The notes: a model not told the origin generated them from the sequence alone. A stretch of 22,185 nucleotides of DNA from an uncultured Eubacteriales bacterium (GCA_900552475.1 USAC01000029.1:1-22185); one strand, 5' to 3'; positions 6,468 through 14,345 are shown, numbered from the stretch's first letter. Numbers and translations: made by a program.

Positions 6468-6501
6468 CGCGCCCCGCGGCAGAGCCGCGGGGCGCGTTTT
6501 T
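6468..6501 (+). terminator. Strong intrinsic terminator after the zinc-ribbon gene
   Basis: A perfect 13-bp GC-only stem (6468-6480 with 6484-6496), 3-base loop AGA, then TTTTT (6497-6501), nine bases behind the stop codon. Confidence 0.92.
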
Positions 6502-6735
6502 CACCAAAAAAGGCTACGCCTTTTTTGATGAAGGGGCTCTCGCTTCGCTCCGCGCCTTGCCCCACCGCAGGCGGGGCTGCGACACTGGCCGACATCAACC
6601 GTCGGATCTGCCGAGGCCAGTTTCTCTGGGCCGAGGCTCGTGCCGCGCAAAGTGTTTTTTGCGACGTATACGCCGCAAAAAACGGATTTTGATTGATTCG
6701 CGGGCCCCGAGCCGCGAACTCTGCGAGGCTTTTTT
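6502..6735 (+). repeat. Modular 3'-flanking repeat, copy 2 (long variant)
   Basis: It begins directly at the end of the previous terminator with the A-tract/T-tract hairpin (CAAAAAAGGC pairing with GCCTTTTTTG, about 6504-6528). It shares AAAGTGTTTTTTGCG (about 6650-6664), CGCAAAAAACGGATT (about 6674-6688), a tail hairpin of CGCGG against CCGCG, and the end box CGAACTCTGCGAGGCTT with two changes. The middle differs completely from copies 1 and 3: it holds GCCCC/GGGGC and CTGGCC/GGCCAG pairings over about 6557-6625. The next gene's ribosome site begins about 20 bases after the repeat, so that gene's promoter must lie in or at the edge of the repeat, or it depends on read-through. Confidence 0.8.
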
Positions 6736-6769
6736 ATTTTTAAAATCACATCACAGGAGGAATAACAAC

Positions 6770-7330
6770 ATGGCAAAGAAAATTGTTCTGCTGACGGGCA
6801 GTCCGCGCAGAAAGGGCAACACCGCACAGATGGCGGACGCGCTCGCCGCCGCGCTCGAGGAGAAGGGATGCCGCGTGGTGCGGTTTGACACGGCGTTTCT
6901 GCCCCTCGGCGGGTGCCGCGACTGCCGCGCCTGCTACCGCGGCGAGGGGGCCTGCGCCTTCGGCGGCGACGGCTTCAACGACATCGCGCGTGAGTTGGAG
7001 ACGGCGGACGGTCTGGTGCTGGCCGCGCCCGTCTACTGGTACACCTTCCCCGCGCAGATCAAGCACGTCATTGACCGCTTCGTCTCGCTCTACAACGCGA
7101 AGAAGTTCCCCGCCGGAATCCCCGCCGCGCTTATCACCTGCTGCGCCGAGCCCGCCATGGACACGTTCGACGGCATCGTCTTCGCCTACCGCAAGACCGT
7201 CTCCCTGCTTGGCTGCCGGAACGTCGGCGAGGTGCTGATTCCCGGCGTCTACGGCGCGGGTGAGATCTCCCAGACCGACGGTCTCGCGCAGGCGCGTGCC
7301 CTCGCGGACAAGCTCTGTCCCACGGTGTAA
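6770..7330 (+). CDS. Flavodoxin-fold NAD(P)H-dependent FMN reductase-like protein
   Basis: 186 residues. ATG 6770 has a strong CAGGAGGA ribosome site. The N-terminal KIVLLTGSPRRKGNTAQMAD is the FMN-phosphate loop of the NADPH-dependent FMN reductase / flavodoxin-like family. APVYWYTFPAQIKHVIDR (about 95-112) is the second FMN-contact segment. Between them lies a four-cysteine pattern, Cys49-x2-Cys52-x2-Cys55-x6-Cys62 (CRDCRACYRGEGAC), common in clostridial members and able to hold a metal or redox disulfide. Members reduce flavins, quinones or other small acceptors in the cytoplasm; the acceptor here is unknown. It is bounded by repeat copy 2 upstream and a shared terminator downstream. Confidence 0.9.
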   Translation: MAKKIVLLTGSPRRKGNTAQMADALAAALEEKGCRVVRFDTAFLPLGGCRDCRACYRGEGACAFGGDGFNDIARELETADGLVLAAPVYWYTFPAQIKHVIDRFVSLYNAKKFPAGIPAALITCCAEPAMDTFDGIVFAYRKTVSLLGCRNVGEVLIPGVYGAGEISQTDGLAQARALADKLCPTV

Positions 7331-7373
7331 GGCGTGATTCCCTTACACCATCACGAGATCAAAGGCCAAGCGC

Positions 7374-7403
7374 AAGCGGCGCATCCGTTCGGATGCGCCG
7401 CTT
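7374..7403. terminator. Shared terminator between convergent genes
   Basis: A perfect 13-bp stem (7374-7386 with 7391-7403) and 4-base loop lie between the flavodoxin-fold gene (+) and the amidase gene (-). The U-tracts are poor on both sides, so efficiency is uncertain, but the position suits both genes. Confidence 0.7.
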
Positions 7404-7419
7404 ATTGGTTCTCTTTAGA

Positions 7420-8067
7420 TTATTCTGTGATGAAGCCCTCGAAGCCCGCGGCGCGCAAGCGCGCAAGCATCCGCTCGGCGTTTGCGCGCACGGCGTAGGC
7501 CCCGACCTGCACGCGGTGGAGCGTCCCGCCCTCCGGCTCCGGCGTGGGCGCGTAGGCGACGCCGAAATAGCGGCAGATACCGCGGGCGACGGCCTCACCG
7601 ATCTGCTGCGTGTGTTCTATGATCCAGCGGGTCGCTTCGGCGTTGTCGTGAAACTCCGCCTCGACATAGACGCACGGCGCGGCGGTACGCCGCAGCTCAT
7701 ACCACGTCTGGTTCGTGCTGAGACTGTCGGACGTGCCGGGCGTCAGCGGGGCCAGCTCGTCAAAGACGGCCTGTGCCGCGGCGCGGCCCCGGCCCGCATC
7801 GTTCCAACTGAAAACGCGCGTTCCCGTCACGCGGCCGTTGAAGGCGTTCGTGTGGATGCAGACATGCAGGTCGGCACCCCACGCGTTTGACTCCGCCACG
7901 CGCCCTTCCATGGACGCCGTCTGGTTGTTTTTGACTGAAAGGCCGCTGCGCGTGAGCGCGGCCGCCGCCGCGTCCGCAATCCGGCGGCACTGCGCCGCCT
8001 CGTTCGTCGAGCCCCACGCGTAGGGGTTGCTCACCTGAGACGAGGGCGAGAGATAGACCTTTGCCAT
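7420..8067 (-). CDS. N-acetylmuramoyl-L-alanine amidase, Amidase_3 + SPOR domain
   Basis: 215 residues; ATG 8067 has a perfect GGAGGAGG ribosome site. Residues about 3-170 are an Amidase_3 (zinc amidase) domain, which cuts the bond between muramic acid and the stem peptide. Glu23, His72 in CIHTNAF and the catalytic Glu136 in VYVEAEF are in place. The usual DPGHGG motif with the first zinc histidine is missing: the protein begins VYLSPSSQ, with Gln11 near that spot. Residues 184-215 (HRVQVGAYAVRANAERMLAR) are a short SPOR peptidoglycan-binding domain. There is no signal peptide, as in Bacillus CwlC-type enzymes released by mother-cell lysis, or in phage-like enzymes. A sporulation role is inference. 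The gene is divergent from the LysR gene. Confidence 0.9.
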   Translation of the reverse strand: MAKVYLSPSSQVSNPYAWGSTNEAAQCRRIADAAAAALTRSGLSVKNNQTASMEGRVAESNAWGADLHVCIHTNAFNGRVTGTRVFSWNDAGRGRAAAQAVFDELAPLTPGTSDSLSTNQTWYELRRTAAPCVYVEAEFHDNAEATRWIIEHTQQIGEAVARGICRYFGVAYAPTPEPEGGTLHRVQVGAYAVRANAERMLARLRAAGFEGFITE

Positions 8068-8130
8068 GAAAACCTCCTCCGTTTCCGCGCGGCCGCCCCC
8101 ATTCCCATGGATATGCGCCGGGAAAGGCCG

Positions 8131-8159
8131 TTGTCACCGGCGGGAAAATCCGATATAAT
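8131..8159 (+). promoter_or_regulatory. Promoter of the LysR-type gene
   Basis: TTGTCA (8131-8136), 17 bases, then a perfect TATAAT (8154-8159), about 40 bases before ATG 8201. It lies in the 133-bp gap shared with the divergent amidase gene, for which I see no clear promoter. Confidence 0.75.
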
Positions 8160-8200
8160 GGAGAAAACAGCGGCCCCGGGCCGGGAAAGGCGGACAGCAC

Positions 8201-9114
8201 ATGACGCTGCAGCAGCTCAAATATATCTCCATGGTGGAAAAATGCGGCTCGTTCAGCAAGGCCGCGCAGAAGCTCTATGTCTCCCAGCCGAGCGTCAGCA
8301 GTCTCATCCACGTGCTCGAGGAGGAGCTGGGCATCACGATCTTCACACGCTCCTCCTCCGGCATCGCCATCACAAACGAAGGGCGGCAGCTGCTCAAGCT
8401 GAGCAACAAGCTCCTGCGCGACGCGGACTACATCGACGAGTACTTCCAGCGCAGCGCCGAGGGGCCGAAGCCGTCGTTTTTCATCAGCAGCCAGCACTAT
8501 GACTTCGTTGTGAGCGCGTTTGAGGAGTTCGTCGGCGGGCTCGACGCCGACCGCTACACGCTCGGGCTGAACCAGAACCAGACTTCCGTCGTCATCGAGA
8601 GCGTGCGCAAGCAGTCGAGCGACCTCGGCGTGATTTTCCTCTCGGATGTGAACCGGCGGCACATGGAGCGCGTGCTGGAGGACAACAATCTCGCCTTCTA
8701 CCGGCTCGTCCAGGCGCGGCCGCACGCGTTTCTCTCCGTGACGCACCCGCTCGCCGGGCGCCGGAGCATCCGCACGGACGAGCTGATGGAATATCCCTGC
8801 ATCGTCTATGAGCAGACGGCGGACTCGCCCGGCTTTTCTCCGAGGAGATGATGCTGCCGAACTTCTACCCGCCCAAGGTCGTCTACATCAGCGACCTCTA
8901 TGTGAGCACCGCGCTCATGCGCAGCTGCAACGCCTACGACGTCGGCACGGGCGTCATCTCGCCGCGGCTCGCGCGCGAGGTCGCCTGCGTCCCCATCGAG
9001 ACGGAGGACACCGTCGACATCGGCTGGATCAGCATCCGCGGCCGCGCCCTGCGGCCGATCGAGGAGGCGTTCCTCGCGTGCATGAAACGCCACATCCTCG
9101 CCGCGCAGGGGTAA
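8201..9114 (+). pseudogene. LysR-type transcriptional regulator with a single-base frameshift
   Basis: The first frame (8201-8851) starts with a typical winged helix-turn-helix (MTLQQLKYISMVEKCGSFSK, residues 1-20, then AAQKLYVSQPSVSSLI) and runs into the effector-binding domain. It breaks after YEQTADSPGF. The domain resumes in another frame from about 8838 (SEEMMLPNFYPP) and ends at 9114. Adding one T to the TTTT run at 8834-8837 gives a continuous protein of 304 residues, normal for the family, with SPGFFSEEMM at the join. It is therefore either a recent pseudogene or a sequencing error in a homopolymer. The gene lies directly upstream of and parallel to the trans-sulfuration enzyme, which it may regulate. 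It has a good promoter and a moderate GGCGG ribosome site. Confidence 0.88.
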
Positions 9115-9173
9115 AGCTTTTTCCTATGGACGGCGATAGGGATCGGGTATTTCTGCTTTCACCGGAAATATGC

Positions 9174-9215
9174 TATGCTGGGATACAGGAAAAGCCGTAT
9201 CCCGGCATATTTTTT
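9174..9215 (+). terminator. Terminator or attenuator just before the trans-sulfuration gene
   Basis: A 13-bp stem with one G-U pair (9174-9186 with 9197-9209), 10-base loop, then a T-rich run (9208-9215). It ends only a few bases before the GGAGGT ribosome site of the next gene. It may end the LysR transcript. With so little room left for a promoter downstream, it could also act as an attenuator on read-through into the enzyme gene. An extended -10-like TGCTATGCT (9171-9179) overlaps the left arm, but no -35 box is evident. Confidence 0.7.
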
Positions 9216-9229
9216 ATGGAGGTGTTATT

Positions 9230-10441
9230 ATGAGCCAGCTGAAGCTGCGACATCCCGACCTGCAGGCGGACAGCCTGCACTTTGACACGCTGGAGGTGCA
9301 CGCGGGTGAGCCGCGCGACGCCTACGGCGCGCTGATCCCGCCGATCTACCAGACCTCGACGTTCTATTTTGACTCCACCGACGACGCGGTGAAGGCCTGC
9401 GATGACTACGCCGAGAGCTTCGCCTACAGCCGCATCACGAACCCCTCGCAGGACTATCTCGAACAGAAGCTGGCCGCCCTCGAGCACGGCAAGGGTGCCG
9501 TGGCCTACGCCTCCGGCATGGGCGCCGTCTCCGGCGCGCTGTTCGCGGAGCTCAAGTGCGGCGACCACGTCATCTTCACCAAGGCGAAATACTCCGGCAC
9601 GGAGGACATCACGAGCGACTGGCTCCCGCGCTTCGGCATCGAACACGACAGCTTCGACGCCGCCGACCTCAGCCAGCTCGAGCCGCTCATCCGTCCGAAT
9701 ACGCGTGTCATCTACGTCGAGACGCCCGCAAACCCCACGATGGTGCTCGTCGACCTGCAGGCCGTGGCCAAGATTGCGCACCGCCACGGCGCGAAGCTCT
9801 TCGTTGACAACACCTTCGCCACGCCCTACAACACCAACCCGCTCGACCTCGGCGCGGACGTCGTGATCCACAGCCTGACAAAGTACATCGGCGGCCACGG
9901 CGACCTGCTCGGCGGTGCGGTTATCTCCAACGATGAGCAGTTCCTGCGCCAGTGCCGTCTCGGGACGCTGATGCACTTCGGCGCGGTCATCGCTCCGTTC
10001 ACGGCCTTTCTCGTCTGCCGCGGAATGAAGACGCTCGGCGTGCGCATGCGGCAGTACAACGAGAGCGCGCTGAAAATCGCCCGATGGCTCGAATCCGATC
10101 CCCGGATCGAGACGGTGCGCTACCCCTTGCTCGAGTCAAACCCGCAGTATGAGATCGCCCGCCGCCAGATGCGCGGGGGCGGCGGCATGATTACCTTCGA
10201 CGTCCGCGGCGGCCTCGAAGCGGGTAAGCGCTTCATCAACCACCTCAAGCTCTGCTCGCTGGCGGTGTCGCTCGGCGACACGGAGACGCTTGTGGAACAG
10301 GCGGCGGCCATGACGCACACGATGATCCCGCGTGAGGTGCGCGAAGCCGCGGGCATCACGGACGGCATGATCCGCATGTCCGTCGGTCTGGAGGACGCGG
10401 ACGACATCATCGCCGACCTTAAGCAGGCGCTGGACGCATAA
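9230..10441 (+). CDS. PLP-dependent trans-sulfuration enzyme (Cys/Met metabolism family)
   Basis: 403 residues from ATG 9230, which has a TGGAGGTG ribosome site six bases upstream; a longer frame to 9170 is rejected. Family marks: YSRITNPSQD (66-75, the phosphate-contact Tyr and Arg), ASGMGAVSG (94-102), the PLP-stacking Tyr121, Asp193 in FVDNTFATP, and the Schiff-base lysine Lys218 in HSLTKYIGGHGD. The family includes cystathionine gamma-synthase and -lyase, O-acetylhomoserine sulfhydrylase and methionine gamma-lyase. The cysteine typical of methionine gamma-lyase (GC after the active-site Tyr) is not present; YSGTED is seen. I cannot decide between synthase and lyase from sequence alone. 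It is cytoplasmic, and repeat copy 3 follows its stop directly. Confidence 0.93.
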   Translation: MSQLKLRHPDLQADSLHFDTLEVHAGEPRDAYGALIPPIYQTSTFYFDSTDDAVKACDDYAESFAYSRITNPSQDYLEQKLAALEHGKGAVAYASGMGAVSGALFAELKCGDHVIFTKAKYSGTEDITSDWLPRFGIEHDSFDAADLSQLEPLIRPNTRVIYVETPANPTMVLVDLQAVAKIAHRHGAKLFVDNTFATPYNTNPLDLGADVVIHSLTKYIGGHGDLLGGAVISNDEQFLRQCRLGTLMHFGAVIAPFTAFLVCRGMKTLGVRMRQYNESALKIARWLESDPRIETVRYPLLESNPQYEIARRQMRGGGGMITFDVRGGLEAGKRFINHLKLCSLAVSLGDTETLVEQAAAMTHTMIPREVREAAGITDGMIRMSVGLEDADDIIADLKQALDA

Positions 10442-10442
10442 A

Positions 10443-10620
10443 TATTCCACAAAAGGGCAAGCCCTTTTGTGGAATAGGTTCTCGCGCCGAACCGCGCATT
10501 TTTGCGTGCCATGCACGCAAAACACACTCTCTGCGCAAAGTGTTTTTGCGGCGTACACGCCACCGCAAAAAACGGATTTTACTTTATTCGCGGCCCCGAG
10601 CCGCGAACTCTGTGAGACTT
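10443..10620 (+). repeat. Modular 3'-flanking repeat, copy 3
   Basis: It starts two bases after the stop codon of the trans-sulfuration gene with a 16-bp hairpin (10443-10458 with 10461-10476), so its first module probably serves as that gene's terminator hairpin. The middle hairpin (GCATTTTTGCGTGC against GCACGCAAAA) matches copy 1. The core AAAGTGTTTTTGCGG (one T shorter), CGCAAAAAACGGATT, the TTCGCGGC/GCCGCGAA tail hairpin and the end box CGAACTCTGTGAGACTT (10604-10620) follow. It is about 80% like copy 1 by eye. Confidence 0.85.
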
Positions 10621-10624
10621 CAGA

Positions 10625-10670
10625 AAGCAGCCCCCGGCACCATAGGTGCCGGGGGGCTGCTTGTTTTTTC
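10625..10670. terminator. Strong terminator between convergent genes
   Basis: A 16-17 bp stem with one bulged G (10625-10641 with 10645-10662), 3-base loop, then TTGTTTTTT on the plus strand. On the minus strand it lies 27 bases behind the stop of the VWA surface protein, with a short TTTCTG tail, so it probably serves both directions. Confidence 0.85.
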
Positions 10671-10696
10671 AGCTATCTGTCAGCTATCGAGATTGC

Positions 10697-13600
10697 TTAC
10701 TTGCTGCGCCTGGATTTGCGGGCGAGGATGATCGCCGCGCCGGCCGCAGAGATCAGGAGCGTCGCCGTCCACAGGCCGACCATGCTCTGGTCGCCGGTGG
10801 GGACGGGTTTCTGCGTGATCTCGGTGCCGTCGGAATCCACCTGATCGAGGGTCTTTTCGTCCTTCGTTCCGGTGACGGCGGTATTGACGAGGGTCTTGCC
10901 CGCGTCGCTCTCCTGCGCGGTGTAGGTGAACTGCTGCGTCCAGCTCTCGCCGGCCTTCAGCTCGCCGATGACCTGCTCGATGCCGAGCATCTCATCGACA
11001 ACCGCCACATCCTGCAGATCCACGTCGCCGGTGTTGGTGACGGTGATCGTGTAGGTCAGCTTGTCGCCGACGAAGGCCTTCGTGACGTCTACCGTCTTGG
11101 TGATGGTGATGTCGCGCACCTTGACGGTCAGCTCACCGGGAACAAACTGGAGGACATAGTTCGAGGCGAGGAAGTTCTCCCCATCCGCGAGGGCAAGGTC
11201 GCCCTGCAGGATCTGGTAGGTCTTGCCGCGCTCGGCGCCCGGCTCGCGGGAGAGCTCGCCGCTGAAGGCGGGCGTCTCACCCGCGACAGGGCTCTCCGCC
11301 TGATACGTCAGCGCCGGCTCAGGGTCGCCCACGCAGGTATCCTTGACGGCGATGATCCACTCGTGGCTGTCCGCCGTGACGAGGACGGTTGCAGGGGTGA
11401 CCTCGGCGGTCACGACGGTCACAAGGTCGACGTAGTTGTCATTGGTGGCCTTGACCCAGACGGGATAGGCGCCGACGTTCTTCACCTGCGGCATCTCGTC
11501 GGTGTAGTGCTCGCCGTCCAGACTGTAGCTGTACGTCCAGACGCTGTCGTCAACGAGATCGCTGAGCGCGGTCTTGACAACCGCATCGTGCTCGCCGCCG
11601 TCATAGACGCCCTTGTAGGCCTCGGCCGTGAGCTTCGCGCTCTCGTTCTTCGTGACGGTCAGCGTACCGGGCAGATAATCGATGGCATAGTTCGCCGTGA
11701 CGTCCCTGTCGCCGCGCATCAGCTTCGCATCGCTCGCAACGTTCTTGCTCGAGCCGACATCCGTCTGGCTGCCGGTCACGGTGACGCTCGCAAGGGTATC
11801 GCCCGCGGCAAGGGAGGTTCTGGTGAACGTATCGTTCGTCAGCGGCGTGCCGTTGTAGGCCTTGCTATCAGAGCCCGCAGTGATGGTCAGCGGCATCGGG
11901 GTGATCGTCAGCGCGCCGTCGGTCACGCTGAACGTGACGTTCTCAAAGTTCGGATTCGTATTCTCAAACTGCGCCGGGGTCAGACCCATCATATAGGTGC
12001 CCGCGTCGGTGCCCTTCGCCGTAGCCGTTCCGGTGAAGGTGAAGTCCGCTTCCGTATAGAGCGGATTGCTGGTGGAAACCGTGTAGCCGGTCACGAACTG
12101 CTCCGCGCCGCTGTACGGCCTGCTGTCGGTAATGCCGGTGATGGTCACAACGATGCCGCCGACCGGGGTGATCGTCAGCAGACCGTCCTTCGCCTCGGCC
12201 ACGATATACTTTTCCGTGGCGTCCACCGTGCCGACCGTTCCCTCCTGGAACTGCGCGGGATAAGTGACGACATTCGTCCCCTTCGCACCGACGGTGACGG
12301 CGCTGAAGTCCGCGCCGTCGGGCGCGCTGGTGAAGCCGGAGACGCTGTGCTCCTCGCCGTCATAGACAGCGGTACCGCTGTTCGCGGTCAGGGTGACGTT
12401 CTGATAATAATAGAAGTTGATCACGTTCTTACCCGTGCCGATCGTCAGGCTCTTGCTGTCCGCCGAGACGGCGGTATAGCCGTCAATCGCGGCAGGCTTC
12501 TCCGTGACGATCGCGCCGAAGGTCTGGCCGCCCACGGTCTTGGAGGGCGCCACCTTGTCGGTCGTGCCGTTCCAGTAGTAGTTGACGGTATAGCTCAGGT
12601 CGCTGCGGAGCGTCCACGAGCCGGTCAGGGTGACGTTCTGTCCGGGCATCTTGAACTTACCGTCGCTGCTGACAGCCGCGTCGTCCGTCGTCCAGCCGCT
12701 GAACACATAGCCGTCCAGCGCGGGCTTCGCGGCCACGTTGACGTCCGTGTGCAGCTTGTGGGTTTCATCCGCGGGCAGGGCGGGCGCGCCGGCGGGGACA
12801 GGGTCCGTGTAGGCGTACTTCACCTGATAGCTCGGGATCGTCCCCTTGACGCCGGGGACGGGGAACTCGAAGGTCTTGTCGCCGCTGGTGAAGGTAGTCT
12901 TCGCATTCGTGGGATAATACTCGCCCTCTTTGAAGTTCTCGCCGGAGGTGTCGAGCTTCACCGTGTAGGAGAGCTGATAGGTGTAGGTGGTCTTGCTGCC
13001 GTCGGTCGATTTTACGCCGTTCGCCAACTCCCACGTATAGGCCTTGCCGTCCTCCGTCCGGAAAGCCTCGGGCTTCTCCTTGACGCTGATGTTCGGCCCC
13101 ATCGGGTCGGTCACGGTACCGCTGCTGATGCCGGTGGTGATGGAGGTGGTGATGGCCTTGAACGCCGCATTGAGCTCGCTGCTGTCCGCGGCGTTATAGG
13201 CGTACTTGGTGTCCGCGGTCGCGGGGGTGGCGATGTTTTTCTCCAAAAATACATCAACAGTAGAACCACCCGGATATGTGTCTTGTCCGGCCGCGCCAAA
13301 GCAGACCGTGTATACACTGGCGGCTGTTCTCAGCGTGGCCGCCGTGTTGGCCGTCTCGTTATTAATCGCCCAGCTGCCATTGGTGCCATTGCCGTGACTA
13401 GCAGACTTCGTCGGCGCGCCATCCGTCAGGGCAATGACATTTCTGCTGTCCTTGGAGATGCCGCTCACCGCAGACTTCGTGAACTGATTCGCCGCGTTTT
13501 TAAGACCCGCATCCAGATTCGTACCGCCATTCGCGGAAAGGCTCCTGATTGCCCTCACAACAGCGTTGTAGCCAGCCGTGGTGGAGACATCCTGCCAGTC

Positions 13601-14164
13601 GCATTTAACGCTTGCACTTCCGGCAAAGCTCACGAGGGAGACATAGCGGCCAACGCCCGCGGTATCGCCCTTGTAGCTGTCAAGGAAATTGGTCGCCGCA
13701 GTTTTTGCTGCCGCAAGACGGGTCTCTTCAGTTTTGACAGAATTATCGGGGAACCAATTGTCCCAGTCGGGCTCCTGATAATGCTCACAACCGGATGCGT
13801 GGTAATTCTTCTGACCACACTCGGCGCAGTAGTCCATCGAGCCGGAGGTATCGAGCACCAGCACGGTCGCGGCCGCGCCGGGAGGCGTGGTCGTGGTGGT
13901 CTGGGTGGTCTTGACCTCCAGATCAATCCGGTAGGTGTTGTCGCCGAGCGGGGTCGCTTTCTTGCTCAGCGTGATGGTGTTTCCGTCACCGGTTTTATAC
14001 TCAATCGTCCCGGTGCCCTTCTTGTCCTGTGTCCATGTCGTGCCTGTGCCGTAATTGCCGTAAACCACGTCGCTGCCGCTTTCGTTTTCAGCGAAAACAG
14101 ACGCGGGCAGCAGGCTCAGCGCCAGACACATGGCCATGATGAGCGCGAAAATTCGTTTTTTCAT
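10697..14164 (-). CDS. VWA-domain surface adhesin with MBG-type repeats and sortase-like anchor
   Basis: 1155 residues from ATG 14164, preceded by GGAAGGAAAGG. Signal peptide 1-25 (cut near SVFA/ENE). The VWA domain (about 97-350) has MIDAS metal ligands DTSGS (105-109), Thr215 and Asp248. Directly after DTSGSMD is an insertion with Cys113, Cys116, His122, Cys126 and His128, which looks like a small metal site. Then come a Cna/pilin-like region (about 350-440), an InlB/Listeria-Bacteroides type repeat (about 447-517), a MucBP-like repeat (about 523-588), several MBG-type beta domains (about 590-1015) and a DUF11-like domain with TYTITVTNTGDVDLQDV (about 1016-1110). The C-terminus has VPTGD (1121-1125), a hydrophobic helix and the basic tail RKSRRSK, a sortase-type signal with a non-LPXTG motif. 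It is probably an adhesin or pilus-tip-like protein on the cell wall. Its target is unknown. Confidence 0.9.
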   Translation of the reverse strand: MKKRIFALIMAMCLALSLLPASVFAENESGSDVVYGNYGTGTTWTQDKKGTGTIEYKTGDGNTITLSKKATPLGDNTYRIDLEVKTTQTTTTTPPGAAATVLVLDTSGSMDYCAECGQKNYHASGCEHYQEPDWDNWFPDNSVKTEETRLAAAKTAATNFLDSYKGDTAGVGRYVSLVSFAGSASVKCDWQDVSTTAGYNAVVRAIRSLSANGGTNLDAGLKNAANQFTKSAVSGISKDSRNVIALTDGAPTKSASHGNGTNGSWAINNETANTAATLRTAASVYTVCFGAAGQDTYPGGSTVDVFLEKNIATPATADTKYAYNAADSSELNAAFKAITTSITTGISSGTVTDPMGPNISVKEKPEAFRTEDGKAYTWELANGVKSTDGSKTTYTYQLSYTVKLDTSGENFKEGEYYPTNAKTTFTSGDKTFEFPVPGVKGTIPSYQVKYAYTDPVPAGAPALPADETHKLHTDVNVAAKPALDGYVFSGWTTDDAAVSSDGKFKMPGQNVTLTGSWTLRSDLSYTVNYYWNGTTDKVAPSKTVGGQTFGAIVTEKPAAIDGYTAVSADSKSLTIGTGKNVINFYYYQNVTLTANSGTAVYDGEEHSVSGFTSAPDGADFSAVTVGAKGTNVVTYPAQFQEGTVGTVDATEKYIVAEAKDGLLTITPVGGIVVTITGITDSRPYSGAEQFVTGYTVSTSNPLYTEADFTFTGTATAKGTDAGTYMMGLTPAQFENTNPNFENVTFSVTDGALTITPMPLTITAGSDSKAYNGTPLTNDTFTRTSLAAGDTLASVTVTGSQTDVGSSKNVASDAKLMRGDRDVTANYAIDYLPGTLTVTKNESAKLTAEAYKGVYDGGEHDAVVKTALSDLVDDSVWTYSYSLDGEHYTDEMPQVKNVGAYPVWVKATNDNYVDLVTVVTAEVTPATVLVTADSHEWIIAVKDTCVGDPEPALTYQAESPVAGETPAFSGELSREPGAERGKTYQILQGDLALADGENFLASNYVLQFVPGELTVKVRDITITKTVDVTKAFVGDKLTYTITVTNTGDVDLQDVAVVDEMLGIEQVIGELKAGESWTQQFTYTAQESDAGKTLVNTAVTGTKDEKTLDQVDSDGTEITQKPVPTGDQSMVGLWTATLLISAAGAAIILARKSRRSK

Positions 14165-14339
14165 GTGTACACCCTTTCCTTCCAAATTTTGTGTGTTCTG
14201 CGCCCTCCCCGCAGGCAGCGGAAGCGGGCGCTCGCCTTGCTCCGTCTCAAGAATTTCCCTGCGCGGAGCTGCCAGCCGCAGTCAAGGCTGCGGTTCCCTT
14301 CCAACGGCTGCGCGGGTCATCAGCACTCCCCCTGCAGCC
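14165..14339 (-). other. Long GC-rich leader of the surface-protein gene
   Basis: About 175 bases lie between the predicted transcription start and the ATG. They hold a CCGCAG/CTGCGG hairpin (14277-14294) and other GC-rich pairings, and no convincing gene on either strand. I compared it with c-di-GMP and cobalamin riboswitch cores and found no match. From 14375 to about 14530 the sequence is AT-rich and I see nothing definite in it. Confidence 0.4.
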
Positions 14340-14345
14340 GAATTT

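Noticed and set aside
9115..9229. SAM or T-box riboswitch upstream of the trans-sulfuration gene
   Set aside because: Only about 115 bases separate it from the LysR frame, and none of the conserved SAM-I or T-box elements can be read.
14165..14339. Possible c-di-GMP-I or cobalamin riboswitch in the leader of the surface-protein gene
   Set aside because: A GAGACGGAGCAAGG-like stretch is vaguely similar, but the conserved c-di-GMP core, the GNRA loop and receptor, and the cobalamin B12 box are not present.
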